In this document: in pieces, positions 26,575 to 36,422 of the stretch | Layout: every line of letters starts with the position of its first letter | How positions within the stretch are numbered: the stretch's first letter is position 1 | Source of the DNA: Tangfeifania diversioriginum | Lineage (GTDB): Bacteria; Bacteroidota; Bacteroidia; Bacteroidales; Prolixibacteraceae | DNA: 64,000 nt | Assembly (NCBI GenBank): GCA_945873105.1 | Contig: CAMCBW010000004.1 | Span: 1-64,000, forward strand | Reading direction: 5' to 3' | The notes under the pieces: model-generated | What the model was told of the DNA's origin: nothing | The model's input: only the letters and a program-made list of their open reading frames with translations | Databases searched by the model: none | Made by a program: the position numbers and the translations under genes

Positions 26575-28911
26575 TTATTTTAGCATCAATTCAACATCAC
26601 TACTCCTCGATTCGGGAGTAACCTTCAACGAAATCACCTTTCCCTGCTCCAAAACCCCTTCCACGGTAGTTTGATAAGGTGCATGCAATTTAAAGGAGAC
26701 ATCCCATTCTTTCGGCCAGGCCGGAAAGAGGTAGATTTTTTTGTCATTGGTTTGCATCAGCATCTCCTGAAGGCCAATCATTCCGCTGCCACCCCAGTTG
26801 TGGTCGGGAACCCAATCATGTCCCGGACCCCAGAAGGTTGGATATCTCCGTTGCGAATCCTGAAGTTTTTTAACAGTAATTGCAGCCGCTTCTTCTGTCA
26901 ATCCCAGCCGCGCACAGAAGATGGCATCCTGGTGCCAGCTGATGTGGTTTTTTTGAATGGGCAGATCGGTGCCATATTTCCAGGTGTTGATGGCCACCTC
27001 CAGGTCGGGTTTTCCGATGCCATACATCCCGTAAGGATAAACCGGGTACAATTGCGGTATCTCCTGGTTGTTGATGCGAGACCAGGTCCATGCCGGTGAG
27101 ATGGTTTTGTGTCCCTGCATCTCCCGGTAGGCGATGGATGGAACTCTTTTGAGCATCTCTTCCCAATGCTTGCGCTGTGGTTCGGAGAGGTACTTACCAG
27201 GAAGTTCAACCATCCTGGTAAGCACGGTGTGCAAGCCTGCAATGGTTGAGGTTGAATTGTAAGCCATTTTGTAGGTTTCGGCTCCGGTGCCTGGGTACAA
27301 AATCAGCTTCCCATCCCCGTCCAAAGCTTTGCGGCTGCGGGAAAGGGCCTCCTTTTGGTAGTGTTCATCGAAAAAGGTGAGGCAGCTTTCGATAAAGGGG
27401 ATGTATTTCGAGATATCCTCCCCGGTATAGCGCTCCACATCCAGCATCATCAGGCAGAACTCCATCTGGGTATCCCACAGGTACTCCAGCCAGAAATTGT
27501 ACTCTACTCCTTTTGGAAAATAATCCGGACGACTCCATCCATAGGAGGTGGCCAGTGGCAGACCAAACTGCTCCAGTTGCTCGGTGAACGATGCTCCTTT
27601 GTGGCCCCAATAAAATTCGGTGCGGATTTCGGCATTACGCTGCCCCCGCAGATAGAAATTGAGTTGCGAAGGCAACATATCGAAATCGCCGCTTTTGAAC
27701 ATCGGGAAATAGACCAGCCGCTGGTTTTGGGCAGTATGGGTGCCACCACCCCAGTTGCGGTGATCAGGGGTAAAGGGGAGGCTGGGGTCTACGTAGCCGG
27801 GATCAAAAGTGAAGAGTCCGCCATTGAATTTGGTGGGATATTTGCCGAATGCGTTGCACCCCAGCTGGTAGCGGAAAAGCTGGTAGTTGCGTCCCACCTG
27901 CCATGCGAGGGATGCGGCATCGGCTTTACCAGGAAAGATGGAGATGAAACTTCTGCTCCAGAAATCGTTCCACCATTGCAGGGTTTTCGCACTGGCTGTT
28001 TTTTGCGTGGCGGTAGCTTCAGTTTCAATTTTCACCAATCCCTTCTTCCAAGCGTCCGTGAAAGGTGCATTGTCGATGTGCAGAAAAACTTCCAAATGAC
28101 TATTCTTAGTTGGCTTAGTGCTTTTCAGCTTCCATCCCTTAAAATCAGTATCGGCATATTTTCCGGAGGTAGTTCCTGCCGGCTTCATATTTTCGCCACG
28201 CATGGAACCGCCAAAGCTGAGGTTCTTCAAAGGATTCCAAAGCTGTTCCTTGACCGGATCGAGTCCCTGCTGGTGTACGGTGAAATCGAAAAGGGACTCC
28301 TCCCGGTTGCGGTGGTAAAAGAGGACCCTGTTCCCATCAAAACTGATCGAATCTTTTCGGATCACCGCCTTCACCGGGGCATCCCGAAAACCCAAACTGG
28401 CATTGGTCATCTTTGGATTGCTCCACTCCAGGTCATTGATTCGCCAATTCTCGTAGGTGGCTTCCAGGGTAACCGGCTGGTTGCATTTGGTTTCCACATG
28501 CACCACCGGCCGGAAAACATCCACCCAGATTTTAACCAGCGAACTTTGGCCCGCTTTGTTTCCTGAAATTTCAATCATCCCCTCCTTCAGTTTCAGTTCC
28601 TGCCTGAAATCACCACCCTCAAAAGGATTTGGAGTCAGTTTCAGCCTTATCCTTCCCAGTTTTGGAAATACATTGTTTTCATCAAAGGCACCACTACGGG
28701 AGAGGTAAAACAGGATTTCGCCCTTTTCGACCCAAACATTCAGGCCAATATCGCCACCCCCACAGGGCATCGATTCAGAAGAGTTTTGGCTTTGGGTAGT
28801 CCAGAGAATATTATACGATGCAAGACCAGGCAACTGGGCCAATGCTGCACCTGTTGCAAAGATGAATAACCCGAAAACCAACAAACAGATGAACTTTATA
28901 AATCGTATCAT
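26575..28911 (-). CDS. DUF5703 (GH95-like fold) exported protein
   Basis: A 778-residue exported protein whose N-terminal part matches DUF5703: YNILWTTQSQNSSESMPCGGGDIGLNVWV, then GEILFYLSRSGAFDENNVFPKLGR. The rest is a helical (alpha/alpha)6-type domain (WNDFWSRSFISIFP, WQVGRNYQLFRYQLG) and a short C-terminal beta-sandwich ending in ESRSSDVELMLK. The overall plan parallels GH95 and the relatives at 14872 and 54494, suggesting an exo-acting glycosidase. No activity can be given from sequence alone. It is intact. Upstream, a 65-base gap separates it from a sulfatase gene. Confidence 0.75.
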   Translation of the reverse strand: MIRFIKFICLLVFGLFIFATGAALAQLPGLASYNILWTTQSQNSSESMPCGGGDIGLNVWVEKGEILFYLSRSGAFDENNVFPKLGRIRLKLTPNPFEGGDFRQELKLKEGMIEISGNKAGQSSLVKIWVDVFRPVVHVETKCNQPVTLEATYENWRINDLEWSNPKMTNASLGFRDAPVKAVIRKDSISFDGNRVLFYHRNREESLFDFTVHQQGLDPVKEQLWNPLKNLSFGGSMRGENMKPAGTTSGKYADTDFKGWKLKSTKPTKNSHLEVFLHIDNAPFTDAWKKGLVKIETEATATQKTASAKTLQWWNDFWSRSFISIFPGKADAASLAWQVGRNYQLFRYQLGCNAFGKYPTKFNGGLFTFDPGYVDPSLPFTPDHRNWGGGTHTAQNQRLVYFPMFKSGDFDMLPSQLNFYLRGQRNAEIRTEFYWGHKGASFTEQLEQFGLPLATSYGWSRPDYFPKGVEYNFWLEYLWDTQMEFCLMMLDVERYTGEDISKYIPFIESCLTFFDEHYQKEALSRSRKALDGDGKLILYPGTGAETYKMAYNSTSTIAGLHTVLTRMVELPGKYLSEPQRKHWEEMLKRVPSIAYREMQGHKTISPAWTWSRINNQEIPQLYPVYPYGMYGIGKPDLEVAINTWKYGTDLPIQKNHISWHQDAIFCARLGLTEEAAAITVKKLQDSQRRYPTFWGPGHDWVPDHNWGGSGMIGLQEMLMQTNDKKIYLFPAWPKEWDVSFKLHAPYQTTVEGVLEQGKVISLKVTPESRSSDVELMLK

Positions 28912-28976
28912 TTTGAAAAATTATGCGCGGTGTTTATGAACAATTTCAACATTTTCAACATTCCATTTTTCCACAA

Positions 28977-30524
28977 TTATCTTTTGATTGGCCATGGTAA
29001 TACACCATATTCTTTACCCCAATTGTTGTAATCCTTGAGCAGCTCTTGCTGCTTTGACCATTCGACCTTACTGAGGTCGTTCATTTCTGCTGGATCATCT
29101 TTCATGTAAAATAGTCCCCAGTCTTTTGCAAAACGCTTAACCAATTTCCAATCCTCCTTTCGGATTGCCTCATTTCCTTCGTGTTGAAAATAAAAAGCAC
29201 GACTGGTTTTTTGTTCCCTTCCGGAAAGAATTGGCAGGAAACTCAGACCATCCAACGGATAAATTTTGTTTCCGGCATAAGATTTTGGATATTTCGCACC
29301 AGCCAGTTCCAGACAAACAGGCATGATGTCGTTGATATGGGCCGGTTCAGCCGTAATCAAACCAGGATTCTGAAGTCCTTTGGGCCAGGAAAAAATCATG
29401 GGGGTGAGTATGCCTCCTTCGTGGGTAAAACTTTTGTACAACCGATAAGGGGTGTTGCTGACATTGGCCCAGTTTTTCCCATAGGAAACAAAAGAGTCTG
29501 CACCGCCAATCTGAACTCCCTTCGACTTATTAACTTCCTCTGCACAAGCGCCGTTATCTGAGAGAAAAATAATGACCGTATTTTCGAAAATGCCCAAATC
29601 TTTCAGGCATTGGATCAAAAGACCCACGTTTTGGTCGAGGCATGCTATTTGAGCTGCATAAACTTCCATTTTCCGGGATTCTGTCTTTTTGTCTTCCACA
29701 TCGGCCCATGCCGGAAAATCTCCCGGTGACAACGGGGTAACCTTAGAAATTACACCGAGTTCCAGTTGCCTTTGGTACCGCTGTTTCCGAATGGTTTCGT
29801 AACCTGCATCGTATTTCCCTTTGAACGGGACAATATCTGTTTCCTTTGCCTGGAGCGGATAATGCGGTGCGATAGGCGCCTGATACAAAAAGAAAGGTTT
29901 GTTCCCGGCAACTGCTTCCTTTATAAATCGGATGGCATACTCGTTGAATGCATCCGTCGAAAACCAGCCCGAATCCGGTTTTACTTCATTATCATTGAAA
30001 TAAATGGGGCGATCTATAAATTTGGATGGGTGAAAATATATTCCCCCGCCCGCAGGAATGCCATAAAACCGTTCAAATCCACGTCGGATTGGCCAATTGT
30101 CGGGTTCATCTCCCACATGCCATTTCCCGGTCATAATGGTGCGGTAGCCATTCTCTTTCAACACTTCAGCGATGGTTACGGCATTTCGGCTTAATGTTCC
30201 GCGGTATTCGGGCACCTCTAATTTTGTGGTATTCATATTCCCCATCCCGGCGTGGGTTTGGTACAATCCGGTCAGGAGACTTGCCCGCGAAGGACAGCAT
30301 CTGGCTGCGTTGTAAAAGTGCGTGAACAATACCCCGTTTTTGGCCAGCCCGTCAATGTTGGGGGTGGGAATTTCGCTTCCCATGCAACTCAAATCGGAAT
30401 AACCCATGTCATCGGCAAGGATCACGATGATATTGGGTTTTTTGGCTTCTTTCCCTGCGACGGGTGAAGCATATCCCAGTATCATTGTGCCCATACAAGC
30501 CAATAAAAGTCTTTTCAAGTCCAT
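28977..30524 (-). CDS. Type I sulfatase (S1 family)
   Basis: A 515-residue exported sulfatase. A signal peptide precedes NIIVILADDMGYSD, where Asp38/Asp39 bind the catalytic calcium. The activation motif CCPSR gives Cys76 as the residue converted to formylglycine by an anaerobic or FGE-type maturase, which is not seen in this window. The barrel continues with MTGKWHVG and IIFLSDNG, all typical of S1 sulfatases acting on sugar sulfates or aryl sulfates. The C-terminal subdomain is present, so it appears complete. It sits beside a second sulfatase gene (28 bases apart), implying that the target glycan carries sulfate in more than one position. Confidence 0.92.
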   Translation of the reverse strand: MDLKRLLLACMGTMILGYASPVAGKEAKKPNIIVILADDMGYSDLSCMGSEIPTPNIDGLAKNGVLFTHFYNAARCCPSRASLLTGLYQTHAGMGNMNTTKLEVPEYRGTLSRNAVTIAEVLKENGYRTIMTGKWHVGDEPDNWPIRRGFERFYGIPAGGGIYFHPSKFIDRPIYFNDNEVKPDSGWFSTDAFNEYAIRFIKEAVAGNKPFFLYQAPIAPHYPLQAKETDIVPFKGKYDAGYETIRKQRYQRQLELGVISKVTPLSPGDFPAWADVEDKKTESRKMEVYAAQIACLDQNVGLLIQCLKDLGIFENTVIIFLSDNGACAEEVNKSKGVQIGGADSFVSYGKNWANVSNTPYRLYKSFTHEGGILTPMIFSWPKGLQNPGLITAEPAHINDIMPVCLELAGAKYPKSYAGNKIYPLDGLSFLPILSGREQKTSRAFYFQHEGNEAIRKEDWKLVKRFAKDWGLFYMKDDPAEMNDLSKVEWSKQQELLKDYNNWGKEYGVLPWPIKR

Positions 30525-30552
30525 ACTTTGAAGAATTAAAAGTTTCCCTGTC

Positions 30553-32007
30553 CTAAAAGAGTTTGGTTTTCCAGAATCTTACAATTTCTTCATCCGTTGA
30601 CTGATCACTCAGTCCAATCTTTTTCATACCTGCCTTGAAATAACTTGCCGAACTCTCCTTTGCTTTTTGAATGGTTTCCGGTTTTTCCGGAACCATGTTC
30701 TTTTCAAATTGCTTCAGGCTATCAACCAGGGTGTTGTACAATTCATTCCTGATTCCCCTGAATCGTTGATCCTCAGCCAAATCATTGATTTCCACCGGAT
30801 CATTCACTAAATTGTATAGTTCAATCTCCGGTTTTTGCAAGGCCATGAACCGATCGAATGGCTGAGCAAGTTTCCCATGTTTGTGCAGATCATAATAGAG
30901 TGCATAGGCTGGGTAATCCATTTTTTTGTAGCCACTCATTTGCATCCATGGAACTTTGGGCATCCGGTTCCAGATTAATTTGTACCTGCCATCCGAAATG
31001 CTCCGGCTGTCATCCACTGCATCGCCCATCCGCTGACGAAAGCCAAAGATGTATTTGCGCTTCGCTGCATTTTCTCCCATGAACACATTTCCCTGCATGT
31101 ACCCGGGTACCTGGATATTGGCCATTGCCATGGAGGTGGAAGAAACATCAATCAAGCTCACCAGTTGCTCATCCACCTTCCCTGGTTTTAATTTCCCCGG
31201 CCAGCGAACAATCAGCGGCACATTTAACCCACCCTCATACAAAAATTGTTTGTCCCGAAGATGCGGACGACCATTGTCCCCAAAGAGAATTACAATGGTG
31301 TTTTCGGCCAGACCATCTTCATCCAGCCGATCTAAAATTTCACCCACAATTTTATCGCATTGCTGAATACTTTCCAGGTACATCGCCCAATCGGCACGAA
31401 GCAAAGGATGATCAGGATAACAGGCAGGCATATGAACATGGTCAGGATTTACCGGATTGTCAGGATCGTGGACAAAAGGTCTGTGGGGGTTATAAATCTG
31501 TACCTGTGCAAAAAAGGGTTGTCCGGGTTTTCGTTGTGCCCAATCGGTGCCATCGTACAAATTCCCTGACTTGAAATTATAGTCTTCTTTTCCCGGTTTC
31601 GACCTGTCCAGGGCACTGCCATTCGTACAAAAATAGCCTGCCGCTTTGAAATATTCTGTAATTGGACGAATCCCCTTGGGGAGTTCGGTCATATCGATAG
31701 TCCTGTGATCCTGACAATTGATGCTTGGAGGATACATGCCTGTAATCAGCGACGAACGACTGGGAGAGCAAACTGGTGATGCTGCCTGTGCATTGGTAAA
31801 CCGCACCCCCTGCGAAGCCAGGCGGTCGATATTGGGCGTTTTGACCTCTGCATTTCCATAGCAACCCAGTTCTACTCCAAGATCATCCGCAACGATCCAG
31901 AGAATGTTTGGGGATTGTTGGGCATTGGTAGAATAGGGTTCTGCAACCAAGATAAGCGATGTTACACTTAACACCATCTGCCATATTTTGAATTTGAGCT
32001 GTATCAT
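30553..32007 (-). CDS. Type I sulfatase (S1 family, second type)
   Basis: A 484-residue exported sulfatase. The signal peptide ends TNAQ. NILWIVADDLG (Asp41/Asp42) and the motif CSPSR (Cys80 becoming formylglycine) place it in S1. The later segments TIVILFGDNGRPHLRDKQ and LIVRWPGKLKPGK resemble the heparan-N-sulfatase-like group more than its neighbour does. The two differ enough to expect different positional specificity. The C-terminus is acidic and Lys-rich (LSDQSTDEEIVRFWKTKLF). It lies 47 bases downstream of the SGNH esterase gene, consistent with one transcript removing sulfate and ester groups together. Confidence 0.9.
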   Translation of the reverse strand: MIQLKFKIWQMVLSVTSLILVAEPYSTNAQQSPNILWIVADDLGVELGCYGNAEVKTPNIDRLASQGVRFTNAQAASPVCSPSRSSLITGMYPPSINCQDHRTIDMTELPKGIRPITEYFKAAGYFCTNGSALDRSKPGKEDYNFKSGNLYDGTDWAQRKPGQPFFAQVQIYNPHRPFVHDPDNPVNPDHVHMPACYPDHPLLRADWAMYLESIQQCDKIVGEILDRLDEDGLAENTIVILFGDNGRPHLRDKQFLYEGGLNVPLIVRWPGKLKPGKVDEQLVSLIDVSSTSMAMANIQVPGYMQGNVFMGENAAKRKYIFGFRQRMGDAVDDSRSISDGRYKLIWNRMPKVPWMQMSGYKKMDYPAYALYYDLHKHGKLAQPFDRFMALQKPEIELYNLVNDPVEINDLAEDQRFRGIRNELYNTLVDSLKQFEKNMVPEKPETIQKAKESSASYFKAGMKKIGLSDQSTDEEIVRFWKTKLF

Positions 32008-32054
32008 CTTATGAGAAAATTGTTTTGTTCAATTAAATCCATCATAATGGTTTT

Positions 32055-33443
32055 CTATTTCATCATTTCCCCCCGAATCAAAATTTTCCCTAAATAGAAA
32101 ACCGAACGGTTGTATTTTTCAGGATGTTGGGAAATATCCTCCTGCTGTTTATCCCCCAGTATTTTGGCCTTGTCAGGAATCTCACTGGAGATTTTCAGCA
32201 TGACGGTATGGTTTCCGGGTTTGGTTTTGACGAAAGCACATTGTCCCCTGTACCGGTTGTTGCAATACCGGTTGAAACGGTTGATCACTTTTGGATCAGC
32301 AGGATCATTTCCTGCAACAAAATTGATCTGACTCCTCTCTTTCAGCGTCATGGAAACTCCGTCCAGCTCCAACTCCAATTGACCTGCTTCTGGCCCCCCG
32401 ATGTCAAATATTCCCAACATCGTTCCATTGAACCTGAATCGGATCCAGGAACCCGGCTTTTCGGCCTTCATCACATGGGGAAACCAACCCGAAAACTGAT
32501 TCAGGGATTCGATCTTCCCCGGATCAATCGCCTCCCAATCCGGACTGAAAGTCGCAAAAGACAGTGGGTCAACCATTTTTGCATCTTCCCAATTATCGGC
32601 TATCAACGGAGCTGTTACTGGGCGAACTACATCACCTGCATGACTTTTCATCTTTAACATCGCCCGGGCAATGGCTTCGGCATACAGATTGCCGCCTGCC
32701 TCCAACGGATGGGTTCCATCGGCGGAAAAGAGAATGGTGTCGCCCTTCATTGGATGGTCTGATTTCCAGATTAACTTTCCTTGCTTCTCCAAAATGGAAG
32801 CCTGAAGCCCCATATGTACGGAGGGAATGGCATAATGATCAGCGATTTTTTCCAATTTCAGGATATTCTCCGGAACTTTCCCCGCTGCATAACTTTTCGA
32901 TTGACCCGCAGCAATGGTATAGATCAGGCAGATGTCCGTGCGGGGATTGTATTTCCAAATCTGACGGATGATACCCTCCATTCCGTCGGGGAAAGCTCCG
33001 TTTACCGCAAATTCAACAAAAATCAGGTCAGGATTGTATTTCAGCACCTGATCGTAAAGCCGGCAGGCTCCCAGGTCTGTTCCTGTTCCTGAAACTCCTG
33101 CATTGATGCCGGTAATTTTTATGCCCGGAAACATACTTTGGATAAACTTTGCCGACTGTAAACGGTACTGGTTATCTGCCCGGGTGATGCTTCCGCCCAG
33201 GTAACCTATCGTGACGGCTTTCCCATTACTCACTTTGCGGAAAAAATTTGGGAGACCATTCCTCACTTTAAATTCATCCGGATGGGAAAAATTATGCGTT
33301 TGAATAACCGGAGCAGCGTAACTCGCAGGGTCAAAGCACAAGGGACTGGCCCCTGCCTGACTCGAATTATGATCACCAGCATTTGCAGTAAGAAAAAATG
33401 ACCAACACAACAACAATCCAAACAATCTGCACTTTTCAAACAT
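32055..33443 (-). CDS. SGNH-family esterase (GDSL-like)
   Basis: A 462-residue exported protein. ATG at 33443 is chosen over upstream in-frame starts: it follows a purine-rich GAGAGAGAA site, gives a signal peptide (LFGLLLCWSFFLTANAG), and avoids overlap with the FAD gene. The SGNH blocks are IGYLGGSIT (Ser85), the Gly/Asn blocks near VSGTGTDLG and VEFAVNG, and Asp242/His245 in DGTHPLE. These predict removal of acetyl or other ester groups from sugars. The C-terminal part (about 300-462) is a beta-sandwich. A decayed copy lies at 44016-44873. Confidence 0.85.
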   Translation of the reverse strand: MFEKCRLFGLLLCWSFFLTANAGDHNSSQAGASPLCFDPASYAAPVIQTHNFSHPDEFKVRNGLPNFFRKVSNGKAVTIGYLGGSITRADNQYRLQSAKFIQSMFPGIKITGINAGVSGTGTDLGACRLYDQVLKYNPDLIFVEFAVNGAFPDGMEGIIRQIWKYNPRTDICLIYTIAAGQSKSYAAGKVPENILKLEKIADHYAIPSVHMGLQASILEKQGKLIWKSDHPMKGDTILFSADGTHPLEAGGNLYAEAIARAMLKMKSHAGDVVRPVTAPLIADNWEDAKMVDPLSFATFSPDWEAIDPGKIESLNQFSGWFPHVMKAEKPGSWIRFRFNGTMLGIFDIGGPEAGQLELELDGVSMTLKERSQINFVAGNDPADPKVINRFNRYCNNRYRGQCAFVKTKPGNHTVMLKISSEIPDKAKILGDKQQEDISQHPEKYNRSVFYLGKILIRGEMMK

Positions 33444-33540
33444 TTCTCTCTCAATTAGCTTTTTTATATTACTGAATATCAGATCGTATTCATCGAACAA
33501 ACAGGCTTTTTTTACATGCCTTTTTTTTCGATTTTGCTGA

Positions 33541-35913
33541 TTAAAACACCTGCAATCCAAAAAGAGAAACTGGAACGTTTTCCAATTTACGATCAAAACG
33601 TACCGTCAGAGCCGATGTCTGAACGCCTTTTTCAAAACGAATTATATTGCGTGAGTGGTGATTATCAGTAGTTTCGTGGATGGTATTTCCCTGATCATCA
33701 ACAATTTTGTAAGACTTAATACAAAATGGCATCTCATTTTCCGGATGACCCATCAGGCAGGATTCCATGGCATGATCAAAATCAGTGTCAAACCATAATA
33801 CCACTGACTTGACCAATTGGGGAGAATCCCATTTCACTTGAAGTACCGGATGCTCGTCTGATAACGCTGAGACCCAGGCATTGGTTTTGCCACCCGCAGG
33901 CCTGTAAACAAAAGTTCTTAATTGTTCCGCTTCGAATGCTTTTAATCCGGGATTTACTTTCATTGCAAAATTCTTTCCGTCCGGCCTGCGGCCAGGTGCA
34001 AAAAACGGAATTTCCTCTATACCAAAATGTTCATCTGTTTTTTGATTTCCACGGTTAAAAAGGGACAATACACCAGTAACCCGGATATCAGACTGAGCGA
34101 TAAAAACTTTATTGTTCGCATGGATCAAAACAAATCCATACTGGGGGTCGGTCAACGAAACATCAAAATCCAGCTCAATTTCAGAAGTACCAATAGCGAG
34201 GCTCTCTTCTTTTGTGGCCAGGCATGAATCAGGAGTGAAGTTGCCCAACCGCGTACTCACACAAAAACTGACTTTTATGGAGGTGGGCACATCTGCCTTA
34301 AATTTGAAGGTCAGTTTAGGAACTTTACCCGTCGCAAAAGGAAGCAACATGGCCGAATCCCTTACCAGGGATAACCACGTTCCATCGTGTGGAAGCTCGG
34401 AGAACTTAAAAGTTGAGCTGGAAACTATTCCGCCAAGATGAACCAGGTCATCTTCCTGTTTTGACAGTACAGCGGGAATATATTGACCTGTTTGAATCAA
34501 ATCACGTTGAAGTTCCCCAATCCGATTTTTCCCAAGTATCTCCCGGGGGGAAATTTTGTTTTTTAAACAGAGCCGTACTGCCAGTGCTGCTGCCTGTCCA
34601 CACAATGTACCGGTCGAAATAACCCTGGTGGAGCCAAACGCCGCATGCGAAACACTGATTAGCCTTCCCGCAAAAAAAAGGTTCGAAATATTTTGACTGA
34701 AGATAGAGCGGTAAGGTATGGTATAAACTCCTTTGCTATGGTATTGTGTGTAGCCGTGATAGCTGCTGTAGACCCCGTCCGACGGGTGAAGGTCGATGGC
34801 CCATCCGCCGTAGGCGATGGCATCCTCTAAATGGGTTTGATTGATTATATCTTGTTGGATCAAAGTATAATCACCAATAAACCGGCGGCTTTCACGTTTC
34901 CCCGGGATGGTGCTCACCCATTCTAAGGTGAGGTTATCAACATCTTCAAAAGTTCCAGAGTTTTTTATGTAATCCCAAACCCCGTAAACAACTTTCCAGA
35001 GTTCATTTTTAATCTGTTCTGAATCAAAAACACGGTCCAGTTCAGCACCCCATTCCAGCCACCAAAGTCGGCATCCGCTCGAGTCACGGTGAATGTCTCT
35101 GTAACGGGGGATATTTTTGGGAATATCTTTCAGTGCAAATGCCGGGGCGACATATTTTACCGGAACGCCGGCGTCCTTGCTGTAAAAATACATGGAATGG
35201 CCCAGCAATTTTCCGTAATCATCCGGCATGATAAATTTCTCCCCAAACACCTCAGATGTTTCTGCCCCAAGCCGGAATGCCGCACCTGCAAGAAATCCCA
35301 GGATACCATCTCCCGACGCATCACAAAAATAAGGTGCACTGATTTCGTAATGGGTTGCATTTTGACTGCAAAATGCCACAACTTTCGCTATTTGGCTGCG
35401 TTTGCCCATTTCAACCTGGTACACAGCTGTATTCAAGAGCAAAGTAATATTGGGTTCAGCCCAAACTTTCTCGATAAGCAGTACATCAAAGAAAACAGGG
35501 TTTCCCTCCTTGTTGCGGTACATATTTTCCACTAGAAGCTCTTCATGCACCCCGCCTTCGCGGGCCCACCGATTGTTGTTGTTCATGTGACTTGTGGCGC
35601 CAAGTATCCAAAGGCGTACTTCGCTCGATGCATTACCTCCCAGTACCGGACGGTCCTGAACAAGGACTACCTTCAATCCGGCCCTTGCTGCCGTGATTGC
35701 AGAGCAGGTTCCTGCGATACCTCCACCCACCACAACATAATCAACCTGGTGATCTACCACAGGCAGCACGGAATCAGGTATCTGACTACCAATTGACTGA
35801 TTGCTTTCGGTCGCTGCTATCCCGGCAATTGGCAAGCCCAAGCCGGCAATTACTACGCCTGATGTCCTGAAAAATGTACGTCGTCCGGATGAGTGTTGAT
35901 TCGATTTTTTCAT
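33541..35913 (-). CDS. FAD-dependent oxidoreductase with Tat-like signal
   Basis: A 790-residue protein. ATG at 35913 is preferred to a TTG 24 bases upstream. The N-terminus has twin arginines in GRRTFFRTSG, so export by Tat with bound FAD is likely. The Rossmann fold is clear: VVVGGGIAGTCSA (about residues 60-72), then DRPVLGGNASSEVRLW. The FAD-binding part ends near residue 480 (GTLCGQAAALAVRLCLK) and is followed by a beta-sandwich region of about 300 residues. This family is frequent in Bacteroidota glycan clusters, but its substrate is not settled. Oxidation of a sugar or removal of a glycosidic group by redox chemistry are both possible. A homologue is cut by the right window edge. Confidence 0.82.
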   Translation of the reverse strand: MKKSNQHSSGRRTFFRTSGVVIAGLGLPIAGIAATESNQSIGSQIPDSVLPVVDHQVDYVVVGGGIAGTCSAITAARAGLKVVLVQDRPVLGGNASSEVRLWILGATSHMNNNNRWAREGGVHEELLVENMYRNKEGNPVFFDVLLIEKVWAEPNITLLLNTAVYQVEMGKRSQIAKVVAFCSQNATHYEISAPYFCDASGDGILGFLAGAAFRLGAETSEVFGEKFIMPDDYGKLLGHSMYFYSKDAGVPVKYVAPAFALKDIPKNIPRYRDIHRDSSGCRLWWLEWGAELDRVFDSEQIKNELWKVVYGVWDYIKNSGTFEDVDNLTLEWVSTIPGKRESRRFIGDYTLIQQDIINQTHLEDAIAYGGWAIDLHPSDGVYSSYHGYTQYHSKGVYTIPYRSIFSQNISNLFFAGRLISVSHAAFGSTRVISTGTLCGQAAALAVRLCLKNKISPREILGKNRIGELQRDLIQTGQYIPAVLSKQEDDLVHLGGIVSSSTFKFSELPHDGTWLSLVRDSAMLLPFATGKVPKLTFKFKADVPTSIKVSFCVSTRLGNFTPDSCLATKEESLAIGTSEIELDFDVSLTDPQYGFVLIHANNKVFIAQSDIRVTGVLSLFNRGNQKTDEHFGIEEIPFFAPGRRPDGKNFAMKVNPGLKAFEAEQLRTFVYRPAGGKTNAWVSALSDEHPVLQVKWDSPQLVKSVVLWFDTDFDHAMESCLMGHPENEMPFCIKSYKIVDDQGNTIHETTDNHHSRNIIRFEKGVQTSALTVRFDRKLENVPVSLFGLQVF

Positions 35914-36118
35914 AACTGTTTGTGTTAAATCATTCAATCTGATAACTGCTGCCGGTTATTTGGAATAGTCCACCAAAAACCATTTAAAAAAACTGGTGAT
36001 CCGGTTTATTGACTAGTTGTTTCTTGCGCCTAATGCATTAAGGCAAACGAATAGTTTTGCTTCTTTCAGGTTGCAGACGGCCTGACTTATGAAAAATCCA
36101 AATTATCTGCTGTTTATT

Positions 36119-36361
36119 CTATTTCAACGGTATCTGCACATTGTAGGAATGCCCCAATGTTTTTTTATTTACGATAATACCCAATAAAGAGGTATCAATA
36201 ACAATTAGTCCATCCTTCTTTATCAGATATGCCAATTGGCTATTTTTCAATTGCATTACCTGTGCTTCAACTCCTTTGTTGTTTAAAATAAATACTGGTT
36301 TATTTGAAGTGCAACCGAGAACAAACAGAAGGGTGATAATTTGTAACAGTTGTATTTTCAT
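36119..36361 (-). pseudogene. Chimeric remnant: lipoprotein head joined to beta-propeller tail
   Basis: An 80-residue frame. Its first part is a lipoprotein signal (LLFVLGC) followed by about 45 residues (GVEAQVMQLKNSQLAYLI...LLGIIV) resembling the start of a GH97-type enzyme. The last 13 residues, TLGHSYNVQIPLK, are identical to the C-terminus of the propeller enzyme at 53385-54464, and the DNA matches too. The joint lies within NKK/TLG. The simplest reading is a deletion that fused the head of one gene to the tail of another. GH97 assignment of the head is weak. It may still be translated as a small lipoprotein. Confidence 0.7.
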
Positions 36362-36422
36362 TTTTATCTTTTTCTATTGACGTTTTTTATATTTCGACTC
36401 TTTCGAAAAATCACGACATAAT

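Noticed and set aside
27355-28566. A 403-codon open frame on the plus strand
   Set aside because: It lies wholly opposite the DUF5703 gene, has no signal peptide or family motif, and its length is explained by the codon bias of the minus-strand gene.
33444-33596. N-terminal extension of the SGNH esterase
   Set aside because: It would overlap the FAD gene and hide the signal peptide; the ATG at 33443 has a good ribosome site.
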